Positions 1-8,527 of a stretch of 64,000 nucleotides of DNA are shown here, one piece after another (position 1 is the first letter of the stretch; every line of letters begins with the position of its first letter). A program made the translations under genes and the position numbers. The notes below the pieces were generated by a model, which was not told where the DNA came from, ran no database searches, and saw nothing but the letters and a program-made list of their open reading frames with translations. The DNA is from Streptomyces aurantiacus (GTDB lineage Bacteria > Actinomycetota > Actinomycetes > Streptomycetales > Streptomycetaceae), in NCBI RefSeq assembly GCF_001418335.1, contig NZ_LIPP01000071.1, positions 72,104 to 136,103 of the forward strand, in the 5' to 3' direction.

Positions 1-1177
1 CGGTCTTCAGCGTCAGGCCGTACGTGCTGAGCACCGGGTTGATGGGCTGGTGGAAGGTGATTCCGCCCTTCTTGCAGTCGCCGGTGCCCCCGGACGTGAC
101 GCCCTGGGCCTGGGTGCCGGAGACGAAGGAGCCGCCGGAGTCGCCGGGCTCCGCGCACACCGTCGTACGGGTCACTCCGTCGACCTCGCCCTCGGCGTAG
201 CTCACGCTGGTGCCGTGCTGCTCGATCGTCCCGCAGTGCCAGCCGGTGGTGGAGCCCGACCGGCAGATCGCCGCGCCCACCAGCGCCTGCACCGAGCCGG
301 TGACCTGCACGTTCGCGTCACCCTCGCCCTTGACGGCGGGCGTGGCGGTCCACTGGCTGTTGACGGCGACCCAGGACATGTCCTGCCGCGGGAAGACCGA
401 GGCCTCGAAGGTGCCCTGGGCGACCTTGTTGAAGCCGGAGGTCTTGGCATCCGCCTTGCCGCAGTGCCCGGCGCTGGCGAACCCCTGCTGCTCGCCCTTG
501 GTCACGGAGAACCCCACCGAACAGCGGGCCTTGTCGTCGATGTAGTACGCGTCACCGCCCCGGACGTCGAACAGGGTGCGCGGGCGGTCCGCCGACACCT
601 TGACGTTCACGAGGCGCCGGTCGATGCCCGCGGCGGCGACGAGCCTGTCGGCCGCCGCGGCGCTCGTCGCCTGCACCGTCACCTGGTTGGTCCGCACGTC
701 GACGTACCGGACGGGCGTGTCGAGGGACTTGCCCACCGCGGCGGCGTCCAGCTTCGTCCTGGCGGCCTGCAAGTCCTGCAGCGTGTGACTGACGACCTTC
801 GCCTGCGCCCCGGCCGCCTTGATGGCGGGGGCGTCCGCGGCGTGGGTGGTCGCGACGGTCAGGGCCGCCGAGGTCGTGCCGTGCACCCAGGCACCGGCGA
901 AGTGCTTGCCCAGCGCGTTCTGGAGCCGGCCGGCGCGCGTGCCCGCCTCCGCCTCGTTCACCAGTCGCGCCTGGGCCTGCGCGCTCGTCAGGCCCAGGTC
1001 CCGCCGCAGCGCGTGCAGGACGGCCGACGACGGTCTGACGGAACCGAGTGTCTGCGCGGAGGAGGGTACGGGGGGCTCGACGGCCGCGGCGGCGGCGGCC
1101 GGCGGCCCCGTGAGCACGAGTGCGCCGAGCACGGTCAGGGCGGTCCGGGCTGCTCCGCCGGCATGTCTGTGGACCAT
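1..1177 (-). CDS. Secreted chymotrypsin-like serine protease (streptogrisin / alpha-lytic protease type, S1), 3' end outside window
   Basis: Exported endopeptidase made as a pre-pro-enzyme. The 392 residues visible start at ATG 1177 with an Ala-rich signal peptide (about residues 8-30). A long pro-region typical of alpha-lytic-type proteases follows to about residue 200. The catalytic triad is complete: His in SAGHCG (about 237), Asp in QDMSWV (266) and Ser in GDSGGS (347). Cysteines near the His (ARCS, GHCG) and the Ser (TTVCAEPGDSGG, TGDCKKGG) suggest the usual disulfides. The coding frame reads open through base 1, so the C-terminus and stop lie outside, and an extra C-terminal domain cannot be excluded. 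The neighbour at 1356-3020 is also exported and is read in the same direction, 178 bp upstream. Family assignment is firm; substrate preference is not readable here. Confidence 0.93.
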   Translation of the reverse strand, partial: MVHRHAGGAARTALTVLGALVLTGPPAAAAAAVEPPVPSSAQTLGSVRPSSAVLHALRRDLGLTSAQAQARLVNEAEAGTRAGRLQNALGKHFAGAWVHGTTSAALTVATTHAADAPAIKAAGAQAKVVSHTLQDLQAARTKLDAAAVGKSLDTPVRYVDVRTNQVTVQATSAAAADRLVAAAGIDRRLVNVKVSADRPRTLFDVRGGDAYYIDDKARCSVGFSVTKGEQQGFASAGHCGKADAKTSGFNKVAQGTFEASVFPRQDMSWVAVNSQWTATPAVKGEGDANVQVTGSVQALVGAAICRSGSTTGWHCGTIEQHGTSVSYAEGEVDGVTRTTVCAEPGDSGGSFVSGTQAQGVTSGGTGDCKKGGITFHQPINPVLSTYGLTLKT

Positions 1178-1355
1178 CGGATGACTCCTCGTTCGGGGAA
1201 AGGTGGAGAAAGGTGTCGGGAACCTAGACCTTGCCGACATGGACTCAGAAAATGTCCACTTCGCCCCGGTTCGGCGCATCGGACGACACGAAGGACCCGC
1301 CCGGCGGAGTACCGGGTGCCGAGGGACCGGCTCACCAGGTACCGCGGCCCTGGGG

Positions 1356-3020
1356 TCAGGCGGGCTTGAGGCCCGGGTCGCCCGCCTCGGTCACGAAGGA
1401 CGCGGCGGTCGTGACCGGTGCGCCCGGCGTCGTCACGGCGGAGACCGTCCGGAAGTCGGCCCGCGCCTTCTGGCGGTCCAGCGACACCCGCACATAGCCG
1501 CGCCGCCCGTTGTAGAACTTCAGGTGCGGGTTGGCCTTGAGGTACGTGGCCCAGTTGGCGGGCTTCTCCGCGCCGTCCTTGCCGCTCGCGACCGAGGTGG
1601 CGACGATCTCCGTGCCCAGCGTCTTCGAGTCCGGATCGTCGAAGTCGTCCTTGATGTCGAAGGCGTACCCGACGTGCACGTCACCCGTCATGACCACCAG
1701 GTTCTCGACCCCGGCCGCCCGCGCGCCGTCGAGGACCCGCCGGCGCGAGGCCCGGTAGCCGTCCCAGGCGTCCATGGACATCTTCGCCTGGGCGTCGAGG
1801 TCGAACTTGCGCTGCGAGAAGCACACCTGTTGGGGCATGACGTTCCACAGGGCCTCCGAGGCCCGCCAGCCGTCGATGAGCCACTTCTCCTGCGCGGCGC
1901 CCGTGAGGGTGCGGGCCGGATCGTCCGACTCGGGACCGGGTGCGTGCGGGGTGTCCCCGTACGCCTGGTCGGAGCGGTACTGGCGGGTGTCGAGGACGTC
2001 GAACTGCGCGAGCGTGCCCCACTGGAGCCGGCGGTAGAGCCGCATGTCCGGTCCGCTGGGCAGTTGCGCGTTGCGCAGGGGCTGGTTCTCCCAGTGCGCC
2101 CGGTAGGCGGCGGCGCGGCGCAGCAGGAACTCCTGCGGCGGCTCGCCGTTCTCGCTGACGGAGCCCGCGTAGTTGTTCTCGGTCTCGTGGTCGTCCCAGG
2201 TGACGACGAAGGGATGCGCCGCGTGGGCCGCCCGCAGGTCGGGGTCGCTCTTGTAGAGGGCGTAGCGCAGCCGGTAGTCGTCCAGGGTCTTGGTCTCGCG
2301 GTTGAAGAAGGCGGGCAGCTTCCGGTCGGTGTAGTCGCGCGCGCCGCCCGCGGAGTTCACCGCGTACTCGTAGAGGTAGTCGCCGAGGTGGAACACCACG
2401 TCGACGTCGTCCTGCGCGAGATGGCGGTGCACCGTGAAGTACCCGTCGTGGTAGGCCTGGCAGGCCACGGCCGCGTAGGTGAGCTTCGTGGCGGCGGCCG
2501 TGGTGGCCGGTGCCGTGCGGGTACGGCCCGTCGGGCTGATCCAGGTCCCGGCCTTGAACCGGTAGTGGTAGACACGGCCGGGCTCCAGGCCCTCGACCTC
2601 GATGTGCAGGCTGTGGTTGTACTCGGGGTGCGCGATGGCGGTGCCCCTGCGGACGGGCTGGGCGAAGCGCTCGTCGGCGGCCACCTCCCAGTCGACGGCC
2701 ACGTACTGGCCGGGCAGCCCGCCGCCCGGCTCGTACGGGGACGGCGCGAGCCGGGTCCACAGCAGCACCGAGCCGGGCTGCGGGTCTCCGGAGGCGATGC
2801 CGAGCGTGAACGGATCACTGGGGATCCTCGCCGCGTCGAGCCCGGAGGCGCCTGCCGCTCCGCGGGCCGGCAGGTCGGTGGTGAAGGCGAGGGCGGCAGC
2901 GGCGGCGGTGATCGTGAGGAAGCGGCGGCGCCCGAAGTGCCGCGCCGCGGCGCGCGATTCGGGGTCGTGTCGTGACGAGGTGTCCTGCGTCAGCGCTCTG
3001 CGACGGCCTGCCGGGGCCAT
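1356..3020 (-). CDS. phoD: Alkaline phosphatase D (PhoD family), Tat-exported
   Basis: Extracellular phosphodiesterase/phosphomonoesterase, 554 aa, which in this family uses Fe and Ca to free phosphate from organic P. A twin-arginine signal (FGRRRFLTITAAAAALAF, about residues 29-46) precedes an Ig-like N-terminal PhoD domain (GIASGDPQPGSVLLWTRL) and then the metallophosphatase domain. Metal-site motifs are HLGDYLYEY, WDDHETENNYAG and TGDVHVGYAF. The length is normal for the family. The start is ATG 3020 with AGGAG six bases upstream. It is monocistronic, with the protease start 178 bp downstream and a divergent hydrolase upstream. PhoD genes are classically PhoP-controlled in Streptomyces, but I could not see a convincing GTTCACC-type PHO box in the 220 bp upstream, so its regulation is open. 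Confidence 0.95.
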   Translation of the reverse strand: MAPAGRRRALTQDTSSRHDPESRAAARHFGRRRFLTITAAAAALAFTTDLPARGAAGASGLDAARIPSDPFTLGIASGDPQPGSVLLWTRLAPSPYEPGGGLPGQYVAVDWEVAADERFAQPVRRGTAIAHPEYNHSLHIEVEGLEPGRVYHYRFKAGTWISPTGRTRTAPATTAAATKLTYAAVACQAYHDGYFTVHRHLAQDDVDVVFHLGDYLYEYAVNSAGGARDYTDRKLPAFFNRETKTLDDYRLRYALYKSDPDLRAAHAAHPFVVTWDDHETENNYAGSVSENGEPPQEFLLRRAAAYRAHWENQPLRNAQLPSGPDMRLYRRLQWGTLAQFDVLDTRQYRSDQAYGDTPHAPGPESDDPARTLTGAAQEKWLIDGWRASEALWNVMPQQVCFSQRKFDLDAQAKMSMDAWDGYRASRRRVLDGARAAGVENLVVMTGDVHVGYAFDIKDDFDDPDSKTLGTEIVATSVASGKDGAEKPANWATYLKANPHLKFYNGRRGYVRVSLDRQKARADFRTVSAVTTPGAPVTTAASFVTEAGDPGLKPA

Positions 3021-3177
3021 AGAAGGCTCCTCTCACGGTTGACGGCACAACGGACCCACGGACTACGTGCGGCGGGGCCACAGGAAGTGGATCAGACGCA
3101 TGCTAAACAGATAAAGCTCACATATACGGCAGGCGCGGGAGGGGTCGGGCATCCGCGCCGCGCCCCTACGACGGCCG

Positions 3178-3224
3178 TTGACAAAACGGAACCGTGCTCC
3201 GTACATTAAACGGAACAACGTTCC
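3178..3224 (+). promoter_or_regulatory. Promoter with two tandem 13-bp palindromic operators
   Basis: TTGACA (3178-3183) and TACATT (3202-3207) are separated by 18 bases and read toward the hydrolase at 3333. One perfect inverted repeat, GGAAC-AAC-GTTCC (3212-3224), lies just after the -10. A degenerate copy, GGAAC-CGT-GCTCC (3188-3200), fills the spacer. The two start 24 bp apart. This geometry is typical of a TetR-type repressor site; no regulator lies next to it, so the protein is unknown. Confidence 0.6.
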
Positions 3225-3240
3225 ACTTCAGGAGCGGCCG

Positions 3241-3336
3241 ATGTCGGCACTCCTGACCGCCTCGTCCGCCGACGCCCGAAGGGTCCGGCGGCAAGGGCCC
3301 ATCACATGGAAAATCGAATGGAAAGACGCCTCGTGA
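3241..3336 (+). CDS. Short leader ORF (31 aa) coupled to the hydrolase
   Basis: ATG 3241 follows an ideal ribosome-binding site, AGGAG, with a six-base spacer. The frame runs 31 codons and its TGA (3334-3336) overlaps a GTG (3333) in frame with the downstream hydrolase. The peptide begins MSALLTASSADARRVRR and resembles nothing I recognise. The likely role is translational coupling or a regulatory leader rather than a working peptide. It is the only strong ribosome-binding site between the promoter and the hydrolase. Confidence 0.45.
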   Translation: MSALLTASSADARRVRRQGPITWKIEWKDAS

Positions 3337-4292
3337 GCGATTCGACCGACACAGCCGGCACCTTCAACTCGCCCGTTCCCGTCCTCTCCGTGAGCCCGGT
3401 GGTACTGCCGGCCCCCGGCCGGGCCGTGGACCTGGAGCTGCGCGTCTCCGCGCCCGTGACCGGGGAGGACCTGCCGGTCATTCTCCTGTCACACGGCCAG
3501 GGGTACTCGAACCACCTCTCCTCCCTGAACGGCTACGCACCCCTCGTCAACTTCTGGGCGGCGCACGGCTTTGCCGTGATCCAGCCCACCCATCTGAGCT
3601 CGCGGACCCTGAACCTGGATCCCAACACCCCCGGGGCGCCTCTGCACTGGCGATCGCGGGCGGAGGACATGCGGCTCGTCCTCGACCGGTTCGACGCGAT
3701 CGAGGCGGCCGTCCCGCAGCTCCGAGGGCGCCTGGACCACAGCAGGGTCGCGGTGGCAGGGCACTCGATGGGCGGGCACACCGCGAGCCTGCTGCTGGGC
3801 GCGCGACTGACCGATCCGGACGACGGCACGGAGGTGGACCTGGCCGATGGCCGGATCACGGCAGGCGTACTGCTTGCCGCGCCCGGCCGCGGGGGCGACG
3901 CCCTCACCGAGTCCGTCGCCAAGAACATGTCCTTCTTCTCGACCACGGACTTCTCCCGGATGTCGACGCCCGCGCTCGTGGTCGCGGGCGACAAGGACAC
4001 CTCCGCTCATCTGACGGTTGCGGGCCCCGCCTGGCACGCCGATCCGTACTTCCTCGCCCCGGGCCCCAAATCCCTGCTCACCCTGTTCGACGCGGAACAC
4101 GGGCTCGGCGGAGTCTCCGGCTACGACGTCGCCGAAACCACGGACGAGAACCCCGAGCGGGTGTCCGCGGTCCAGCGCCTCACCTGGGCCTACCTCCGCA
4201 CCGAGCTCCACCCCGGAGACCCGGCCTGGCAGACCGCACTCGACGCGCTGACGACCGGCCCCGACGCGCTCGGACGGATCGAATCCAAGTAA
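3333..4292 (+). CDS. Alpha/beta hydrolase of the chlorophyllase / PAF-acetylhydrolase-like group
   Basis: Probable esterase, 319 aa from GTG 3333. The frame is also open from ATG 3306, but that codon has no ribosome-binding site, and the GTG overlaps the stop of the leader ORF. The oxyanion region is ILLSHGQGYSNHL; the nucleophile elbow GHSMGGH sits about residue 145. A late Asp (VVAGDKD) and His (AEHGLGG) complete a plausible triad. There is no signal peptide, so it is probably cytoplasmic. Expression is expected to be repressible through the palindromes at 3188-3224. The substrate is unknown; xenobiotic or plant esters are possible. It is followed closely by a convergent membrane-protein gene. 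Confidence 0.85.
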   Translation: MSDSTDTAGTFNSPVPVLSVSPVVLPAPGRAVDLELRVSAPVTGEDLPVILLSHGQGYSNHLSSLNGYAPLVNFWAAHGFAVIQPTHLSSRTLNLDPNTPGAPLHWRSRAEDMRLVLDRFDAIEAAVPQLRGRLDHSRVAVAGHSMGGHTASLLLGARLTDPDDGTEVDLADGRITAGVLLAAPGRGGDALTESVAKNMSFFSTTDFSRMSTPALVVAGDKDTSAHLTVAGPAWHADPYFLAPGPKSLLTLFDAEHGLGGVSGYDVAETTDENPERVSAVQRLTWAYLRTELHPGDPAWQTALDALTTGPDALGRIESK

Positions 4293-4311
4293 CGCGCCTA
4301 ATAGGACTCCG

Positions 4312-4704
4312 TTAGGTGAGGCGTCGGTACGCGGCGCGGGCGTTGACGATGCGGGCGACGGCGGTCCCGGCGACCGTCGCGGCGAGCAGGCAGGCGAGCC
4401 AGGTGGTGTCGCGGTGTCCGGCCCAGGTGAGTTGTCCTGCGGGCGGGATGGCGAAGCCGTTGAGGAACAGCCAGCACAGGGCGGCGGTGCCGGGTGCGGC
4501 GGTGAAGCGGGCGCACAGTCCGAGCACGGCGGCGAGGAGGGACAGCGCGATCAGGGCCGTGGTGGGCTGCCCGGGGTCGCCGAGCTGGTTGATGACCGCC
4601 ACCAGCAGCAAGGCGCCGGTGAAGGCCGCGAACCAGACGAACGGGGTGGCGACGGGCCGGGGAACAGCCCGGACACCTCTGCTCAGCCGCACCCACTCGA
4701 TCAT
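4312..4704 (-). CDS. Small four-helix membrane protein, function unknown
   Basis: 130 aa, starting at ATG 4704 (MIEWVRLSRGVRAVPRP) behind GGAGGGAGC, a strong ribosome-binding site. Longer in-frame starts lack one. Hydrophobic stretches at about residues 22-42, 50-70, 73-92 and 100-118 suggest three or four membrane helices. The layout (short basic N-terminus, paired helices) recalls membrane domains of KdpD-like sensors, but no catalytic or kinase part is present. The gene ends 20 bp from the convergent hydrolase and begins 163 bp downstream of the pseudokinase gene on the same strand. I do not recognise the family. Confidence 0.75.
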   Translation of the reverse strand: MIEWVRLSRGVRAVPRPVATPFVWFAAFTGALLLVAVINQLGDPGQPTTALIALSLLAAVLGLCARFTAAPGTAALCWLFLNGFAIPPAGQLTWAGHRDTTWLACLLAATVAGTAVARIVNARAAYRRLT

Positions 4705-4867
4705 GCTTGCTCCCTCCTCGTACCCCACTTCTGCGCGGCGCGGGACAGGGCACGCTCCTCCCGGCTCATCGAGCAGGGAGGACCCCCACTCGCCGGGTCC
4801 GGGCCGCACTCGAATTCTTCCATCGGGCGGACGCGCGGTGACCCGTACGGTCGGCCAATGATGCCCG

Positions 4868-6523
4868 TCAGCCCGACAGGCCGCGGAAGGTCGCCAGGAA
4901 GGTCTTCAACGCCTGCTGGTTGCCAGGGGTGTCCCAGTCGGCGTCCGGGGTCGTCCAGCGGAGTGAGAAGCCCTCGCCGCCCCCGATGAGGAACCCACGC
5001 CCGAAGGTGCGTACGCGCGTGCCCCCGGACTCTTCGACCCACTCCATGTCGGCGGCCTCGCGCCCCTGGTAGGTCGTCGCGCGGATCGCACCCAACCTGT
5101 CGTAACCGGCCCCTTCCTGCAACGAGGGTTCGACGACGTCCCGCCACACGGCGACCGGGTCGGAGCCGACACGCGTGCTGTAGGTGACGGCCAGGCTCCG
5201 CGGGTCGCCGTCGGCACCGAAGACGACACGGTAGGAACGGTCGTCGGCGCGATCGGTACCGACTCGCTCCCAGGTCTCGGGGAGGGCGACGGCGAAACCC
5301 TCCGGCGCCGTGTAGACGCGGAATCCGGCCGGAAGAGCCCCACTGGCGGAGGCCGAAGGCGAAGGCGAACGAGAGGAAGAGGGAGAGGAGGGAGAAGAAG
5401 TGGGCGAAGGGGAAGAAGAAGGGGACGCCGTGGGGGCCGCGGCGCCGGGCGCGGACGTACTCGCCTCGTCGCCGCCTCCGTCAGGAAAGAGGGGACCTGT
5501 ACGAGAAGCTGCCGCGCCGGATACGGAGGAATCGGCGCCGGAACTGTCGCCGGTCGCGGCGAGGGCGGTGACGGTCAGGGCTACGGCCGCGGCCACCGCG
5601 GTTGCGATGAGCGTCACACGGCCGAGGTGCTGTCTGCCCCGGACCATGTGCACGAGGCGGTGGACCGAGGACCGCGGCGGTGGAACCGTCGTCCGTACCG
5701 TCGCGGAGTCCTCACTACTGACGATGTGGGCGAGGGCATCGCGGACCACGGGCCCGGTGAGCCGTTCACGGGAGTCCTTGCGGAGCAGTCCCTGGATGAT
5801 CCGGGCGAGTGGACCGGCGCGCCGCGGGCTGCGCGGCGTCTGCCGCACGATCGACTTGAGGGTCGCCTCGGGCCGGCCACGGTCACGGAAGGGCGGGCGT
5901 CCCTCGGTCATCGTGTGGAGCAGCGCGCCCAGCGCCCAGAGGTCGGCCGGTGCACCGTAGGACTCGTCCCGGGCCTGTTCCGGCGACGCGTACGCCGGTG
6001 CGCCGATCCGTGCCGACGGACCCGCGCCCGCCAGGCCGTAACCGGCCACGGTCACGCCTCCGTGGTCCCGCACGAACACCTGACCGAGGCTCAGTTCGCC
6101 ATGGACGAGGCCCTCGGCGTGTGCGGACTCCATTACGTCGAGGAGGTCGAGCCCGATGCGGGCGGCCCGTACGTGGTCGAGTGCGCCGTACTGGTCGAGG
6201 AACTCTCCCAGAGGCATGCCGTCGATCCATTCGACGACCGTCCACAGACTGCCGGGTTCCTCGACGACGTCGATGACGCTCGCCACGCTCCCCGGCCACC
6301 GCAGGCCCATGACCTCGGCGGCGTGCATGATCCGCGCGGCGGTCGGCCCGGCCGGGCCCTGCAGCGGATCGGGCGGCAGGTGCGTCTGCGTCAGCAGCCG
6401 GGGACGCGCGTACGCGATGTCCTCGCCGTACCAGCAGACGCAGCTCACTTCGCTGTGGACGACCTCCTGCAGCCGATATCTTCCGGCGACCAACTCATTC
6501 GCAGCGGCACCCGCGTTGCCCAT
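4868..6523 (-). CDS. Membrane-anchored Ser/Thr pseudokinase receptor
   Basis: 551 aa from ATG 6523 (GAGGG six bases upstream; ATG 6529 is too close to it). An N-terminal kinase-like domain (about 10-255) keeps the late fold markers APAYASPEQ and DLWALGALLHTM. It lacks the catalytic parts: no glycine-rich loop, no VAIK lysine, the HRD/N loop reads HGELSLGQVF, and DFG is replaced by GYG. One membrane helix (TLIATAVAAAVALTVTALAA, near 310) is followed by a Ser/Pro-rich linker and an extracellular domain of about 145 residues (YTAPEGFAVALPETWERV onward). The topology matches PknB-like receptors with dead catalysis. It probably acts as a scaffold or ligand-responsive adaptor. No FHA or PP2C gene is adjacent. 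Confidence 0.88.
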   Translation of the reverse strand: MGNAGAAANELVAGRYRLQEVVHSEVSCVCWYGEDIAYARPRLLTQTHLPPDPLQGPAGPTAARIMHAAEVMGLRWPGSVASVIDVVEEPGSLWTVVEWIDGMPLGEFLDQYGALDHVRAARIGLDLLDVMESAHAEGLVHGELSLGQVFVRDHGGVTVAGYGLAGAGPSARIGAPAYASPEQARDESYGAPADLWALGALLHTMTEGRPPFRDRGRPEATLKSIVRQTPRSPRRAGPLARIIQGLLRKDSRERLTGPVVRDALAHIVSSEDSATVRTTVPPPRSSVHRLVHMVRGRQHLGRVTLIATAVAAAVALTVTALAATGDSSGADSSVSGAAASRTGPLFPDGGGDEASTSAPGAAAPTASPSSSPSPTSSPSSPSSSRSPSPSASASGALPAGFRVYTAPEGFAVALPETWERVGTDRADDRSYRVVFGADGDPRSLAVTYSTRVGSDPVAVWRDVVEPSLQEGAGYDRLGAIRATTYQGREAADMEWVEESGGTRVRTFGRGFLIGGGEGFSLRWTTPDADWDTPGNQQALKTFLATFRGLSG

Positions 6524-6684
6524 GCCCATCCCTCGCTGAAGCCTTGCAGCCTTGCTCCCAGTCACCAGGAATACGCAGTGAGCCATGGCCTGTGTTCAAC
6601 GGATCCGCGACCGCTGATGTCCGATGTGGCTGTCGGCTACACGTTCGGGGTAGAGGTCGGGTCCGAGTCCGGAACGGGACGGGA

Positions 6685-6734
6685 CGTGAAAGCGGGACGT
6701 GCGACCTCCCCAGGCTCCACGTCCCGCTTTCACG
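6685..6734. repeat. Perfect 17-bp inverted repeat between divergent genes
   Basis: CGTGAAAGCGGGACGTG (6685-6701) is repeated exactly in inverse at 6718-6734 with a 16-base loop. It lies in the 401-bp divergent region between the pseudokinase (start 6523) and the HATPase gene (start about 6925). A terminator is not expected between divergent genes, and no T-run follows on either strand. It may be a protein-binding site, a regulatory RNA hairpin, or a copy of a dispersed intergenic hairpin. Confidence 0.7.
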
Positions 6735-6924
6735 ACAGGAGCCCACTACCCGGACTCTCCGCCCTTATTCCGCCACTCGGCCCCATGAGGAAGCCCCGCG
6801 AGGAACCTTCCAGACCTCATGCCGGATCTCATGCCGGACCGCCGGCCGAAATCCCTGAGCGGCAGATGCGTATGCGGCGGAAGAGGGGGTACATGCGGGC
6901 GAGCACAGGGTGAGGGCGGACGGC

Positions 6925-7389
6925 ATGGAATCATTGATCAAGGGCGGAGGCCGTATGGCGCCGCAGAGTGGACGCATAGAGACCACAGTTGCTCTGGAAG
7001 GCGATTCGCTCTGCATCGCCGAGGCCCGCCATCTCGCGGCCGACTTCCTCTCGCGGGCCCAGGCCGAACACGGCCTGCCGGTGACGGACCGGATGACGGG
7101 GCTGACCCAGCTGGTGGTGAGCGAACTGGTCACCAACGCCCTGAAGTACGCGCCGGGTCCGGTCCTGATCGATCTGCGGATCGCCGACGGGGCGCTGGAA
7201 GTGGCCGTCTGGGACAGCGATCCGGTACTGCCGGTGGCCAGGTCCGCGGACCCGGGACGAGTGGGCCAGCACGGCCTGGAGATCGTCATGGCCATATGCG
7301 AGACCTTCGAAGTCCGAAGAGAGCCGGTCGGCAAACACGTCACGGCCCGGATCGCCCTGCTCGACGATCCGGGCCTCGATACCCGCTGA
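6925..7389 (+). CDS. Stand-alone HATPase (RsbW/SpoIIAB-like) ATP-binding regulatory protein
   Basis: 154 aa GHKL ATPase of the HATPase_c_2 group, the fold of anti-sigma factor kinases. N-box VVSELVTNALKYA (about 70-83), the ATP-lid aspartate segment VAVWDSDPVLP and a GLEIV G-box-like motif are visible. The core starts about residue 20. Three starts are possible: GTG 6910, ATG 6925 and ATG 6955 (GGAGG only four bases before it); 6925 is a compromise. No partner antagonist or sigma factor is adjacent. In Streptomyces such orphans often act with remote STAS, PP2C and sigma-B-family partners, all of which occur elsewhere in this window. The gene is convergent with snapalysin, 75 bp away. Confidence 0.88.
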   Translation: MESLIKGGGRMAPQSGRIETTVALEGDSLCIAEARHLAADFLSRAQAEHGLPVTDRMTGLTQLVVSELVTNALKYAPGPVLIDLRIADGALEVAVWDSDPVLPVARSADPGRVGQHGLEIVMAICETFEVRREPVGKHVTARIALLDDPGLDTR

Positions 7390-7464
7390 CAGACGGTCCC
7401 GGTTCGGGTCCCGGTTCACAGTTCGACAGGTCGGCGTTCGGCAGATCGTGTCCCGTTCGGCGCG

Positions 7465-8025
7465 TCAGTCCACGATCACGGCACCGAGCGGCAGCGCTCC
7501 GGCCGTCCCCGCGAGCGCACCGCCGAAGTTGCCCTCGACCTCGGCCTTCTCCGCCGCGTCCGGGTAGGGGTTCGTGCACGAGGTCCCCGCACTGGAACCG
7601 GACATGAGGCTCGAACACGGGCCGGGCTTACGGTCCGGCAGGCCGAGGATGTGCCCCAGCTCGTGGGCGGAGATACGGATCGTGTCGTAGCCCTGATCGA
7701 CCGCCTGCCGTCCGATGTAGACGGTTCCGTTGCCCAGCGAGGTGGTCTGGGCGCGGGGCCAGCCGTTGTCCGCCAGAACCCGGATGTTGGCGCGTTGCCC
7801 GGACGCGGCGGGCCGCAGTGCGACGGCGTCGACGCTTTCGTTCCAGATCGCGGCGCCTCGGTCCACCGCGGTCCTGAACTCCGCGGAACCGCTCGCGTCA
7901 TAGGTGACGATCCGTGCGGCGGCGACGTGGTCCGCGCCCGGGGCGGCCACCGCCTGACCGGCCATCAGGGAAAAGGTCACTGCCAGGACGGCGGCGAATC
8001 CACTGGTCAGCTTACGGACGTGCAT
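7465..8025 (-). CDS. snpA: Snapalysin-type small neutral metalloprotease (M7)
   Basis: Secreted zinc endopeptidase, 186 aa. ATG 8025 follows AAGGAGG with a good spacer. The signal peptide (LTSGFAAVLAVTFSLMAGQ) ends at AVA-AP about residue 28, followed by a very short pro-segment. The extended zinc motif HELGHILGLPD (about residues 120-130) has the His-Glu-His plus Asp third ligand pattern that defines snapalysins. The paired cysteines in GPCSSLM and GTSCTNP agree with the family disulfide. In well-known Streptomyces loci snpA is divergent from a LysR activator; here the divergent gene 195 bp away is a small zinc-ribbon protein, so the activator is not local. Confidence 0.94.
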   Translation of the reverse strand: MHVRKLTSGFAAVLAVTFSLMAGQAVAAPGADHVAAARIVTYDASGSAEFRTAVDRGAAIWNESVDAVALRPAASGQRANIRVLADNGWPRAQTTSLGNGTVYIGRQAVDQGYDTIRISAHELGHILGLPDRKPGPCSSLMSGSSAGTSCTNPYPDAAEKAEVEGNFGGALAGTAGALPLGAVIVD

Positions 8026-8220
8026 GGTCGACCTCCTTGTGGGGGAAAGGCAGTCGTGCACATGACATGACACACCCTCACTCCCTGCCCAGCAAGGACG
8101 AACGCCAATCCGTCGATCCGGTCGGCCGGCGAGCGAGACGGAGCCCGCCCGAAGCCGGCCGTACGGCCCCGGTGTGATGAGATCTCCGGCGGACCGGGTA
8201 TCCGCGGGTACCCTGCCTCC

Positions 8221-8439
8221 ATGACGCAGGAGCGGCCTCTGGAAACGGGGTCCAGTGACGCCGTCGTGGCTTCGACGAGTGCGGAGATCACCACGACGGA
8301 CTGCCGCCAGTGCGGTGCCCAGGTGAGCGGGCTCAACAACCGGTACGCCTGCTCGTACTGCGGGTGGGTCAACCACTGGGCGGAAGGCTCCAACACGCTG
8401 CCGTCGGCCGAGGACGACCCGGATCACCCCGGCCACTGA
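8221..8439 (+). CDS. Small zinc-ribbon-like protein, function unknown
   Basis: 72 aa with a two-knuckle cysteine motif, CRQCGAQVSGLNNRYACSYC (about residues 28-47), which should bind one zinc ion. The N-terminal 25 and C-terminal 20 residues look disordered and acidic. The start ATG 8221 has only a weak ribosome-binding site. It stands 88 bp before hemC on the same strand, so co-transcription is possible, but no functional link is known to me. It could be a short regulator or an RNA/protein adaptor. Confidence 0.6.
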   Translation: MTQERPLETGSSDAVVASTSAEITTTDCRQCGAQVSGLNNRYACSYCGWVNHWAEGSNTLPSAEDDPDHPGH

Positions 8440-8527
8440 AGCCCCGAACTAATGAGCGGGAGCGCGGGAGAGGGGTCCACCGGCCGACTCCCGATGCGCG
8501 TGAGACCCACGGTCTATCGTGGATCAC

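Noticed and set aside
50-1369. 439-codon plus-strand frame over the protease gene
   Set aside because: Shadow; the protease triad and signal peptide are on the minus strand.
1203-2975. 590-codon frame antisense to phoD
   Set aside because: The opposite strand encodes an unmistakable PhoD with Tat signal; the antisense frame has no ribosome-binding site or recognisable domain.
2900-3180. PHO box upstream of phoD
   Set aside because: I looked for pairs of GTTCACC-like 11-bp repeats; none was convincing on either strand.
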